From: Psychrobium sp. MM17-31 | GTDB taxonomy: Bacteria; Pseudomonadota; Gammaproteobacteria; Enterobacterales; Psychrobiaceae | Assembly (NCBI RefSeq): GCF_022347785.1 | Contig: NZ_JAKRGA010000002.1 | Span: 124,001-188,000, forward strand | DNA length: 64,000 nt | Direction of reading: 5' to 3' | Part shown: positions 53,586 to 64,000 of the stretch, piece by piece | How positions within the stretch are numbered: the stretch's first letter is position 1 | Layout of the letters: each line of letters begins with the position of its first letter | Notes under the pieces: generated by a model | What the model saw: only the letters and a program-made list of their open reading frames with translations | Told to the model about the DNA's origin: nothing | Database searches by the model: none | Made by a program: the position numbers and the translations under genes

Positions 53586-56500
53586 ATGAAAATTATCGAT
53601 ACCGCAATCAAACGTCCGGTGACAGTTTGGATGGCCACCTTTGCTGTCATCCTGTTCGGCCTAGTCGGACTATCGCGCTTAGCCGTTAATCTATTACCTG
53701 AGCTAAGCTACCCAACACTAACCGTTAGAACCACATACACAGGTGCTGCTCCGTCTGAAATCGAACAGCTGATCAGTAAGCCCATTGAAGAAGCGGTTGG
53801 CGTAGTCAAAGGTCTACGCAAAATCAGCTCAGTGTCTAAGCCAGGTCAGTCTGACGTACTACTCGAGTTTGAGTGGGACGTGCAAATGGATATTACCAGC
53901 TTAGAAGTACGCGAAAAGCTCGATTTAATTTCATTGCCGCTCGATGTTGAAAAACCACTGATTTTGAAATTTAACCCAAGCTTAGATCCTATCGTGCGTC
54001 TTGCGCTACAGCCAAAGAATGCAGTGTCTACAGATACCGATGCTGGCGTCTATACTCTCACCGCAATGCGTACTTACGGTGAATATGACGTTAAGCGTCA
54101 ATTAGAATCTATCGTTGGTGTAGCCTCGGTTAAACTTGGCGGTGGTTTAGAGCAAGAGTATCAGGTGGTGATCGACCAGCATAAACTGGCTCAACTTAAT
54201 CTAAGCAGTGAGCAAATTAGCCAAATCATTCGCCGTGAAAACATTAATATTTCGGCGGGTAAGCTTATTGAAGGCAACACCCAATATTTAGTACGCACCC
54301 TCAATCAGTTTAACGATATTGCCCAAATTGGCGATTTGGTGGTGTATCAAGAAAACGACCAGATTATCTACCTCAAAGACATCGCTACTATTAAAGACAG
54401 CTACAAAGAGCGCACCGATGTTACCCGCATCAACGCTAAAGAAGCAGTTGAGCTCGCGATTTACAAAGAAGGTGATGCCAACACCGTTGAAGTAGCCAAT
54501 CGAATCAAACGTCAGCTTGAACGCGCCAAAGACCGTGGCGACAGTCGCTATGAGCTCACTCTGGTTTACGATCAATCTACCTTTATTAGCAACGCCATCA
54601 GCGAAGTTAAATCTGCTGCAGTTATCGGTGGTCTACTCGCCATGCTGGTACTGTATTTATTCTTACGCTCTATTATTCCAACACTGATTATTTCACTGTC
54701 GATTCCAGTCTCTGTTATCGCAACCTTTAACTTAATGTACGCCAATGACATTACCCTCAACATTATGTCACTCGGCGGCATTGCATTAGCGACTGGCTTA
54801 TTGGTGGATAACGCTATCGTAGTGCTGGAGAATATTGCGCGCTATAAAGAGCAAGGCTATTCCAACATGGAAGCTGCTGCCAAAGGTACCAATGAAGTAA
54901 GCGGCGCTATTGTTGCTTCAACACTTACCACCTTGGCGGTATTCGTACCACTTATTTTCGTTGAAGGTGTCGCGGGACAGCTATTTCACGATCAAGCCAT
55001 GACAGTAACCTTCGCCCTGCTTGCTTCATTACTTGTAGCACTAACATTGATTCCAATGCTCGCCTCACGTGAGCGCTCTTCAGCCAACGCCGACGGTGAA
55101 GGCTATCAACGCGTAGCGTTTCGCCAGCGTACAACGTGGGGCAAAATACTCTACATTCTAACGACGCCATTCTATTTATTATGCATCCTCTTACCAATGC
55201 TACTTTCGCGCATCGTACTACTAGTATTTTACGCAGTGAGCAAGGTGCTAGGATTTGGATTAAAACCAATAACTGGAGTATTCAACAAAACCTTTGATGT
55301 GGTCGCTATTGGCTTTAAAGGCTTACTCTCTGGTGCCCTCGCCCATCCGATTAAAACCTTAGTCATTACTCTCGGTCTTGCCAGTACTAGCGTAATTATC
55401 GCGCCGCGCGTTGGCTTTGAATTATTACCTCCACTATCGCAAGGTGAATTTTATTTAGAGCTCGAACTCGCTCCGGGAACGCCATTGGTTAAAACCGATG
55501 AAGCCATTAACCACATTGCCCAAGAGTTAGCGAATGATGAGCGTATCAAAAGCACCTACTCACTAACGGGTCGTGGCAGCTTAATGACCAGCAGCGCAAG
55601 TAAAGGCGGCGAGCATCAAGCGCGCTTACAAATTATTGTCCACAATCAAATTCACGAAGACGCGGTAATGGATAAAACCCGTCAAATTGCTCGCAATATC
55701 GTTGGTGCAAGTAACGAGTTAAACCGCCCTGCGTTATTTACGCTGAGCAAGCCTATGAGTATTGAACTGGCCAGTTATGATCTAGCTACCCTCAATACCT
55801 ACAGCAAGCAATTAACGACCTTAATGAGCAACTCGCCAGTGTTTGATGATGTGGTTAATAGCATGCGCCGCGGCCAACCAGAATTAGCTATCGAGTTTGA
55901 TCACAAACGCATCGCCAACCTTGGACTAAATACTGCCGATATTTCACAACTTATTGCGGTTAAAGTGGGTGGTAATGTGGCAAGTCAGTTTACGATGTTC
56001 GATCGCAAAATTGATATTCTGGTACGCAGTGATCTCAACGACCGTAACTCGGTTAACGACTTACGCGCCATGATTGTTAATCCTAATAGCGAGCACCCAA
56101 TTTCATTACAAAGCGTTGCTACCATCAAAGAAACCGTTGGCCCAGCACAAATCAATCGTGTTGATCAGCAGCGCGTGGCAGTCATTAGCGCCAATATCGC
56201 TGTTGGCGATCAACAAAGCGCCATCGAAGAAGCTAATCGTCTATTAAGCTCACTTGATTTACCACTGAATGTGACGAGTAATTTTGGTGGCCAAAGTGAG
56301 GAAATGGAGCAATCGTTTAACTCAATGATGATGGCATTAGCGCTAGCTGTTTTCCTTGTTTACCTAGTCATGGCATCACAGTTTGAATCGTTGCTACACC
56401 CACTGCTGATCTTATTTAGCGTGCCACTAGCCGGTGTTGGTTCACTGCTTGGTTTATACCTAACGGGCACTAACCTTAGTGTTATCGTTTTCCTTGGTCT

Positions 56501-56858
56501 GATCATGCTAAGCGGTATCGTCGTGAACAACGCCATCGTGTTAGTGGATCGCATTAATCAATTGCGCTTGGATGGCATGGCAAAAGTAACGGCAATTAAA
56601 ACCGCAGCTCAGTCTCGCTTACGCCCGATTATCATGACCACCATGACCACCATCTTAGGTCTATTACCTATGTGCTTAGGCCTTGGTGAAGGTAGTGAAC
56701 TACGGGCGCCAATGGCGATTACGGTTATCAGCGGCTTAATATTTTCGACCTTGCTGACGCTTATTGTTATTCCGGTGCTTTATCGACTGTTTGATAGCAA
56801 AAAGTTCGTTGAGCAAACCAAAGACGCACAACTAAGCAAACCAGCGGCGGAGGTGTAA
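53586..56858 (+). CDS. RND efflux permease, first of two
   Basis: 1090 residues, twelve membrane segments in two halves with large periplasmic loops. The N-terminal IKRPVTVWMATFAVILFG is typical of the HAE1/AcrB family. In helix 4 it has GLLVDNAIVVLENIARY, with Asp-Asn where AcrB has Asp-Asp, and in helix 10 GIVVNNAIVLVDRIN, without the AcrB Lys940. An insertion of about 60 residues (SRERSSANADGEGY to YAVSKVLGFGL, with two extra hydrophobic stretches) lies between helices 6 and 7. Followed after one base by another permease. Confidence 0.92.
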   Translation: MKIIDTAIKRPVTVWMATFAVILFGLVGLSRLAVNLLPELSYPTLTVRTTYTGAAPSEIEQLISKPIEEAVGVVKGLRKISSVSKPGQSDVLLEFEWDVQMDITSLEVREKLDLISLPLDVEKPLILKFNPSLDPIVRLALQPKNAVSTDTDAGVYTLTAMRTYGEYDVKRQLESIVGVASVKLGGGLEQEYQVVIDQHKLAQLNLSSEQISQIIRRENINISAGKLIEGNTQYLVRTLNQFNDIAQIGDLVVYQENDQIIYLKDIATIKDSYKERTDVTRINAKEAVELAIYKEGDANTVEVANRIKRQLERAKDRGDSRYELTLVYDQSTFISNAISEVKSAAVIGGLLAMLVLYLFLRSIIPTLIISLSIPVSVIATFNLMYANDITLNIMSLGGIALATGLLVDNAIVVLENIARYKEQGYSNMEAAAKGTNEVSGAIVASTLTTLAVFVPLIFVEGVAGQLFHDQAMTVTFALLASLLVALTLIPMLASRERSSANADGEGYQRVAFRQRTTWGKILYILTTPFYLLCILLPMLLSRIVLLVFYAVSKVLGFGLKPITGVFNKTFDVVAIGFKGLLSGALAHPIKTLVITLGLASTSVIIAPRVGFELLPPLSQGEFYLELELAPGTPLVKTDEAINHIAQELANDERIKSTYSLTGRGSLMTSSASKGGEHQARLQIIVHNQIHEDAVMDKTRQIARNIVGASNELNRPALFTLSKPMSIELASYDLATLNTYSKQLTTLMSNSPVFDDVVNSMRRGQPELAIEFDHKRIANLGLNTADISQLIAVKVGGNVASQFTMFDRKIDILVRSDLNDRNSVNDLRAMIVNPNSEHPISLQSVATIKETVGPAQINRVDQQRVAVISANIAVGDQQSAIEEANRLLSSLDLPLNVTSNFGGQSEEMEQSFNSMMMALALAVFLVYLVMASQFESLLHPLLILFSVPLAGVGSLLGLYLTGTNLSVIVFLGLIMLSGIVVNNAIVLVDRINQLRLDGMAKVTAIKTAAQSRLRPIIMTTMTTILGLLPMCLGLGEGSELRAPMAITVISGLIFSTLLTLIVIPVLYRLFDSKKFVEQTKDAQLSKPAAEV

Positions 56859-56859
56859 C

Positions 56860-59800
56860 ATGAGCACATCAAGTTCAGGCCTCACCGCCCTAGCGCTAAA
56901 ACGCCCAGTCACCACCTTTATGATTGCGCTGAGCATGCTATTGCTCGGCCTAGCGTCGGCGCGCTTATTGCCATTAGAAAAGTTTCCGGGCATCGATATT
57001 CCTGAGATGTACATCAATGCCCCTTACCCTGGCTCTAGTCCAGCGGAAGTTGAGCGCTTAGTCACCAAGCCCATCGAAGAAGCGCTGGCGACTATGAGTG
57101 GTATCACCCGCATGAACTCAAATTCCAATGAGCACGGCGCTGGTGTTTTTATTGAAGTTGAATGGAGTAAAAGTCTTACCAGTAAAGGGATTGAAGCGCG
57201 CGAAAAAATTGATGCGATCCGTCATTTATTACCAGAAGATTTAGAGCGCATTTTTGTTTATCAATTCTCCACCTCAGATATGCCTATTCTTACCATGCGC
57301 ATATCCAGCGAACGCGAGCTTCGCAACAGCTACGACTTACTGAATAATTTTCTTAAAAAACCAATTGAGCGCATCTCAGGCGTATCGAAAGTTGAGCTTT
57401 ATGGCGTCGACCCACGCCAAATCATCATTCGCCTATCTAGCGATCGCATGGCAAGCCACAACATTAATGTCGCGCAACTCACGGCAGTGTTAAGTAAGCA
57501 AAATTTCTCTATCAATGCAGGTGCGATAAAAAGCGATAATCAAACGATGCGTGTATCGCCACAAGGTGAGTACACCAACCTTAACGATATTCGTAATTTG
57601 AAAATCAACGATCACGTTTATTTAAGTGATATTGCCACCGTAAAATACGAGCAAAAAGAGCTGGAAGAAGCGCGCCATCTCAACCAAAGCTTTGCCATTG
57701 GTATGGATGTGTTTCGCGAATCGAGCGTTAACTTAGTCGATGTTGCCTCTCGCGTGAGTACTACCATCGACGAGATTGCTCGCAGTGACAAATTCCAAGG
57801 CATCGACATTTTCTTAATGGACGATCAAGCCAAAGGTGTAAAAGATTCATTAGGTGATCTATTACAAGCAGGCGGCATTGGTGCAATCCTATCTTTTGCG
57901 GTGCTCTATCTATTTATTCGCAATACCCCAGTGACTTTATTAGTGGTTACCTCGGTGCCTTTCTCTATCTGTTTAACACTGGCTGGTATGCACTTGATGG
58001 GTTATTCCCTCAATATTCTATCGATGATGGGTCTATTACTCGCCGTTGGTATGCTAGTTGATAATTCGGTGGTAATTACCGAATCCATTGCCGCACAATA
58101 CAAAAAAGATCCCACTAAGCCGATAAACCAGATCATTGAATTTGGTGTGTCGAAAGTGAGCCTAGCGGTCATTACAGGTACTGCCACTACAATGATTGTG
58201 TTTCTTCCAAACATTATTGGTGAAAAAGTTCAGCTAACCATTTTCTTAGAGCATGTGGCCATAGCAATTTGTATTTCGCTAGCGGCATCACTGCTGGTTG
58301 CTAAAACTCTGCTTCCACTATTACTGTCGAGAATGGATTTACAGAAACTACTGCCTAAAGAGAAGAACAACGACGCCAATAAACCTTCGCGTCGCTACTA
58401 CCAACGCAGTCTAGATTGGGTTTTACATCATCCGAAAATCACCGGTGTAATAGCCATTATCATCTTAGCCAGTACCGCGTTTCCAGCTAGCGTTGTCACT
58501 TCAGACAATAACAATAGCGACGATACCACGCGCATTCGTCTCCATTATCACCTCAAAGGGCAATACCCATTAGAAGAAGTGGAAAAGCTCGTAAACAAAA
58601 TGGAAGACTACTTGTATGGCAATCAAGAAAAATTCGAGATTGATTCGGTGTACACCTATTTCAATACCGAATATGCCAACTCAACGCTATTGTTGAAAGA
58701 AGGAAAAGCGAAATCCGTTGATGAAATAAAGCGCCTGATCCGCGAGGAAATGCCCAAGTTTGCCATTGCTGAACCGCAGTTTAGCTGGCGTAGTGCCTCT
58801 GCTGGCGGCGCATCACTGTCATTAACAGGGCCGTCGACTGATAAGTTAATTGAGCTGAGTGATCAAGTTATTCCACTACTTAGCCAAGTAGAAGGTTTAA
58901 CGGATGTGCGCAGTGAAGTAGATGAGCAGCAGCAAGAAATGGTGCTAATTGTCGACCGTCAAAAAGCCAGTCGATATAACCTAAGCTCGCAAGATGTCGC
59001 CTCGTTAGTGTCTAACGCTCTGCGCGGCAGAAACTTACGCAGCTTCCGCCACGATCCACAAGGCGAAGTACGCATCGAAATGCTATTTGAGCGTGAGTTA
59101 AAATACTCGCTGGCCAAACTCAAGCAAATTCCAATCACTCAATTTAATGATCAAATCATTACCTTAGAAAATTTGGTGCGCTTTGAAGTGAGACCACGTC
59201 TTAACAACATTTGGCGTCAAAACAGAATGACATCGCTAAAAATTGGTGCCAATCTGGACGACATCACTATTGAGCAAGCGGGTGATCGCATAAAACGCGC
59301 AATGGAAAATGTTAACCTGCCACAAGGTTACAATTGGAAATTAGGCCAAGGCTTTGAGCGCCAACAGCAAGAGCAAAACATCATGTTAGTCAATATGATG
59401 CTAGCGGTAGCGATGATTTATATCGTGATGGCGGCACTATTTGAATCACTGTTGTTACCAGCAGCGATCATCAGCTCCATTATCTACTCTATCGTCGGCG
59501 TGTTTTGGTTCTTCTTAGTCACAGGCACCAATATGAGTGTGATGGGCATGATAGGTATCTTGATCTTAATGGGTATTGTGGTTAATAACGGCATAGTGCT
59601 TATAGATCAAATCAACCAAATGTCACCAAAACGCGAGGAGCTAGAGAAAGTCGTTTCCGATATTTGTATTACCCGTCTGCGCCCTGTCTTAATGACGGTA
59701 GCTACAACGGTATTAGGGATGGTTCCTTTGGCGATGGGCAGCGCACAAATTGGCGGTGATGGTCCGTCATATGGCCCGTTAGCAATTGCGATTATCGGCG

Positions 59801-59934
59801 GCCTAAGCTTCTCAACTATTACCAGCTTATATCTAGTACCGTGGTTGTACTTAGTACTCAGTAAAACAGCACTCAATACCAGCGTAGGCGTTGGCAAAGC
59901 GAGTAAATTCGCTAGACGTTTTATACCGAGCTAA
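56860..59934 (+). CDS. RND efflux permease, second of two
   Basis: 1024 residues, same family and fold (LALKRPVTTFMIALSMLLLG). GMLVDNSVVITESIAAQYKK and GIVVNNGIVLIDQINQ are the helix 4 and 10 motifs; again Asp-Asn and no Lys. It differs clearly from the first, so the pair probably forms a heteromeric pump, as MdtBC does. A terminator follows 17 bases after the stop. Confidence 0.92.
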   Translation: MSTSSSGLTALALKRPVTTFMIALSMLLLGLASARLLPLEKFPGIDIPEMYINAPYPGSSPAEVERLVTKPIEEALATMSGITRMNSNSNEHGAGVFIEVEWSKSLTSKGIEAREKIDAIRHLLPEDLERIFVYQFSTSDMPILTMRISSERELRNSYDLLNNFLKKPIERISGVSKVELYGVDPRQIIIRLSSDRMASHNINVAQLTAVLSKQNFSINAGAIKSDNQTMRVSPQGEYTNLNDIRNLKINDHVYLSDIATVKYEQKELEEARHLNQSFAIGMDVFRESSVNLVDVASRVSTTIDEIARSDKFQGIDIFLMDDQAKGVKDSLGDLLQAGGIGAILSFAVLYLFIRNTPVTLLVVTSVPFSICLTLAGMHLMGYSLNILSMMGLLLAVGMLVDNSVVITESIAAQYKKDPTKPINQIIEFGVSKVSLAVITGTATTMIVFLPNIIGEKVQLTIFLEHVAIAICISLAASLLVAKTLLPLLLSRMDLQKLLPKEKNNDANKPSRRYYQRSLDWVLHHPKITGVIAIIILASTAFPASVVTSDNNNSDDTTRIRLHYHLKGQYPLEEVEKLVNKMEDYLYGNQEKFEIDSVYTYFNTEYANSTLLLKEGKAKSVDEIKRLIREEMPKFAIAEPQFSWRSASAGGASLSLTGPSTDKLIELSDQVIPLLSQVEGLTDVRSEVDEQQQEMVLIVDRQKASRYNLSSQDVASLVSNALRGRNLRSFRHDPQGEVRIEMLFERELKYSLAKLKQIPITQFNDQIITLENLVRFEVRPRLNNIWRQNRMTSLKIGANLDDITIEQAGDRIKRAMENVNLPQGYNWKLGQGFERQQQEQNIMLVNMMLAVAMIYIVMAALFESLLLPAAIISSIIYSIVGVFWFFLVTGTNMSVMGMIGILILMGIVVNNGIVLIDQINQMSPKREELEKVVSDICITRLRPVLMTVATTVLGMVPLAMGSAQIGGDGPSYGPLAIAIIGGLSFSTITSLYLVPWLYLVLSKTALNTSVGVGKASKFARRFIPS

Positions 59935-59950
59935 TCTCATCAGATGATAT

Positions 59951-59982
59951 AAAAGAGCGCCTAATTACGATTAGGCGCTTTT
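59951..59982. terminator. Bidirectional terminator after the efflux operon
   Basis: AGCGCCTAAT / ATTAGGCGCT stem with loop TACG, A4 before and T4 after. Also serves the convergent M23 gene ending at 59988. Confidence 0.92.
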
Positions 59983-59987
59983 ACTGG

Positions 59988-60527
59988 TTAACCAAAGCTA
60001 GGAATAGATATCAATTTATCATGCGGGCTCAGATAAAAAGCCTTCTTAAAACCCTGCTCACTAAAATCGATGCGCCATAAATAAGGCACCAGCGTCATTA
60101 TCGAATAATGGACATGCGGCTGTTTTCCCTTAGCATTACCAGTATCGCCAATGCCGCCAATTTCGTCACCTACGCTCACCCAATCTCCAACTTTCGCATC
60201 GCGATATTGTAAATGCGCCATATAGTGAATTCGCCATTTAGGGCCTAAAATCGCAACTGCGTGACCGCCACGCTTGAGCTCACCAGAGAAAACAACAATC
60301 CCACTCACTGGCGCAATGACCTGTTGAAAACGCTTACCAAAAATATCGATACCTTTGTGAACACCTGATGCGCCCCACGGCGAGTACCAAAAGGTTTGAT
60401 GATTCCAATCGCGACTTGTCGCGCCTTTGACAGGGTTAACAAGCCGCTCGGGAATCACTAGCCCTAGGCTAACAACGATAATAATAAAACTAAAATACAA
60501 TAGAATCTTGCGAGATTTATACAACAT
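59988..60527 (-). CDS. M23 family metallopeptidase (LytM-like)
   Basis: 179 residues from ATG at 60527 (MLYKSRKILLYF, a membrane anchor at 6-24); an upstream start at 60557 adds ten residues. Zinc-site motifs are GVHKGIDIF (H-x3-D) and HVHYSI (H-x-H), with the extra His in IHYMAHLQY. Acts on peptidoglycan cross-links in the periplasm, or is a regulator of such enzymes. All zinc ligands are present so it should be active. Confidence 0.9.
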   Translation of the reverse strand: MLYKSRKILLYFSFIIIVVSLGLVIPERLVNPVKGATSRDWNHQTFWYSPWGASGVHKGIDIFGKRFQQVIAPVSGIVVFSGELKRGGHAVAILGPKWRIHYMAHLQYRDAKVGDWVSVGDEIGGIGDTGNAKGKQPHVHYSIMTLVPYLWRIDFSEQGFKKAFYLSPHDKLISIPSFG

Positions 60528-60606
60528 ATCCTCACCGTAGAAATAGACATGAACCATGACATTGTTTGAACAACAGCCTTAATCAACGATGAAGGAACGT
60601 CATTAA

Positions 60607-61002
60607 TTAATTTTCGTAAAGTTCTAACGGCAAGCCATCAGGGTCGTTAAAAAACGTAAAGCGTTTGTTAGTTAGTTCATCAATGCGAATCGCTTCAACA
60701 GCAATATCTTGCGAGATAAGATACGCCACTGATTCATCGATATCATCAACGGCAAAGGCCAAGTGCCTTAGTCCTTGCGCTTCTGGATAACTTGGGCGCT
60801 TGGGTGCTCCTGGAAAAGAAAATAACTCTATTTGTGTGCCATCGGGTAGTCGCAAATCAAGCTTGTAAGAATCGCGAGGTTGGCGATAAGTTTCCCGAAT
60901 TATCTCGAAGCCGAGTACTTCACAATAGAATTTTTTAGAACACAGATAGTTATTGCAGATAATAGCGATATGATGAACGTGACTAATTGATAAATGATTC
61001 AT
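60607..61002 (-). CDS. VOC family protein, YaeR-like
   Basis: 131 residues from ATG at 61002, supported by TTGGAGGAAGT just before it. SHVHHIAIICNNYLCSKKFY, RHLAFAVDDIDESV and KRFTFFNDPDGLPLELYE match the YaeR branch of the glyoxalase/VOC fold. Enzymatic function unproven; the metal ligands (His, Glu, His, Glu) are present. Confidence 0.9.
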   Translation of the reverse strand: MNHLSISHVHHIAIICNNYLCSKKFYCEVLGFEIIRETYRQPRDSYKLDLRLPDGTQIELFSFPGAPKRPSYPEAQGLRHLAFAVDDIDESVAYLISQDIAVEAIRIDELTNKRFTFFNDPDGLPLELYEN

Positions 61003-61041
61003 ACTTCCTCCAATAGTCAAAAGTATCTCATCAATCAATAA

Positions 61042-61066
61042 AAAAGCCAGCTCAAAGCTGGCTTTT
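61042..61066. terminator. Bidirectional terminator between M4 protease and the VOC gene
   Basis: AAAAGCCAGC / GCTGGCTTTT stem with a five-base loop, 17 bases after the protease stop on the minus strand and upstream of the VOC gene. Confidence 0.92.
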
Positions 61067-61082
61067 ACTATTAAACATCAGC

Positions 61083-63004
<1,922 letters not shown>

Positions 63005-64000
63005 ATGTCACTAAACTGGATTAAAACTACATCGGTAATTGCAGTGGTAACGATTGCCGTTTATTCAATTAGCCAATTTTCGTCATCGCCAAACGAGGCT
63101 GCTCAGCAATCTCACTCTTATATCGTACAAACAAAAAATAAAGCAGCACTACAAGAAATCATGGTGGACTTAGACCTTTTGCCAAGCCATGACTTATCGA
63201 TAATTAATGCCTATGCACTGACACTTAATCAACAGCAACTAGAAACAATTCGCGAGCTTTCAGGCGTGACCATAACTCCCAATGCGACAGTGACACTTGC
63301 TGGCTGGGCCAAAGGAAAAAGACGCTGGCAACCTAAAGCCGATGCTTCACAATTAATCGAAGCCGATAAAGTACACGCTAATAAGATTTATGGTGATAAT
63401 GTCACCATTGGTGTGCTAGATACTGGCTTAGATCAGTTAGCAGGATTAGCAACAGACTTACGCGGACGCGACAAGGTATGGGGTACTTACGACGCGATAA
63501 ACAACACAGTACACAACTTCGAGCGTGAACAAAATGGTCATGGCACTCATGTTGCCAGTCTCGCAGTAAATAGTGATTTTGATATCAATGGTAAAATCTA
63601 CGGCATTGCGCCTAACGCTGCACTTGTTGGTATAAAAGCCTTTGACAGTGAAGGTAAATCAACTTACGCCGATGTTATTCGCGGTATTGCTTGGGCAATC
63701 GATATTAAAGATGTCATTAATCTTCGCGTATTAAATATGTCATTTAGTGGTCCTGCTCAATCTCATTATTGGCAAGATCCACTTAATCAAACTGTGATGA
63801 AAGCGTGGCAAGCGGGTATTGTTGTTGTCGCTTCAGCGGGTAATACAGGTCCTCAGCCAATGACAATTGGCGTGCCAGGCAACGTGCCATACATTATTAC
63901 CGTTGGTGCGATGACAGATAATTACACGCCAAGCGATAAGACTGACGACAAGCTAGCAACTTTCAGCTCGGCAGGACCAACTATTGAAGGCTTTATCAAA
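63005..64000 (+). CDS. S8 family subtilisin-like protease, 3' end outside window
   Basis: 332 codons are present. GGAGAG lies four bases before the ATG. N-terminal hydrophobic anchor or signal (6-24), an I9-like propeptide region (VQTKNKAALQEIMVDLD), then the catalytic Asp in TIGVLDTGLD and His in NGHGTHVASLA, and the oxyanion Asn in VASAGNTGP. The Ser motif is beyond the edge. Probably secreted; together with the divergent M4 enzyme it suggests extracellular protein degradation. Confidence 0.94.
   Translation, partial: MSLNWIKTTSVIAVVTIAVYSISQFSSSPNEAAQQSHSYIVQTKNKAALQEIMVDLDLLPSHDLSIINAYALTLNQQQLETIRELSGVTITPNATVTLAGWAKGKRRWQPKADASQLIEADKVHANKIYGDNVTIGVLDTGLDQLAGLATDLRGRDKVWGTYDAINNTVHNFEREQNGHGTHVASLAVNSDFDINGKIYGIAPNAALVGIKAFDSEGKSTYADVIRGIAWAIDIKDVINLRVLNMSFSGPAQSHYWQDPLNQTVMKAWQAGIVVVASAGNTGPQPMTIGVPGNVPYIITVGAMTDNYTPSDKTDDKLATFSSAGPTIEGFIK

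Overview
The window looks like a chromosome segment of a marine gammaproteobacterium of the Alteromonadales, probably close to Colwelliaceae or Pseudoalteromonadaceae. The reasons are the Rnf-nth block, the sodium-motor gene motY next to rnt, the contiguous sdhCDAB-sucABCD cluster divergent from gltA, large TonB-dependent receptors, secreted M4, S8 and S9 peptidases, and a moderately AT-rich composition. I saw no rRNA, tRNA, CRISPR array, prophage or replication origin.

Layout. 1-3350: the 3' part of a TonB-dependent receptor and a secreted metallophosphoesterase, each preceded by the same GntR/HutC-type palindrome. 3500-12270: a small membrane protein, an EamA transporter, the complete rnfABCDGE operon and two tandem endonuclease III genes, the first without the iron-sulphur cysteines. 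12300-14800: a probable metal-related TonB receptor with a Cys-rich exported partner. 14900-23730: gloA, motY, rnt, a DM13 lipoprotein-like protein, rnz, four small genes, an S9 peptidase, a methyltransferase and a MerR regulator. 23766-31256: a compact five-gene operon (SWIM zinc finger, DUF5691-like, MoxR AAA+ ATPase, DUF5682-like, VWA protein), a conserved but functionally obscure system related to the E. coli yehL/M/P/Q genes.

31600-40430 is an accessory island. It is an integron gene-cassette array read on the minus strand without an integrase in the window: four intact attC sites, three split attC pieces, and about eight cassettes coding mostly for small unknown proteins, an HNH nuclease, a HEPN-like zinc-ribbon protein and a metallophosphoesterase lipoprotein. 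Four copies or fragments of an HUH (Y1) transposase element are inserted in it, and their right ends lie directly against attC half-sites. A promoter with a perfect -35 box sits just upstream of the first cassette.

40600-52130: TCA-cycle genes, sdhCDAB-sucAB-sucCD on the minus strand, divergent from gltA, with hairpins that divide the cluster. 52465-59934: a three-gene RND efflux operon with one adaptor and two different permeases. 59950-64000: an M23 peptidase, a YaeR-like VOC protein, a secreted M4 metalloprotease and the 5' part of an S8 subtilase.

The best candidates for novelty are the SWIM/MoxR/VWA operon, the association of Y1 transposable elements with attC sites, the HEPN zinc-ribbon cassette, the shared operator of the first two genes, and the tandem cluster-less endonuclease III.
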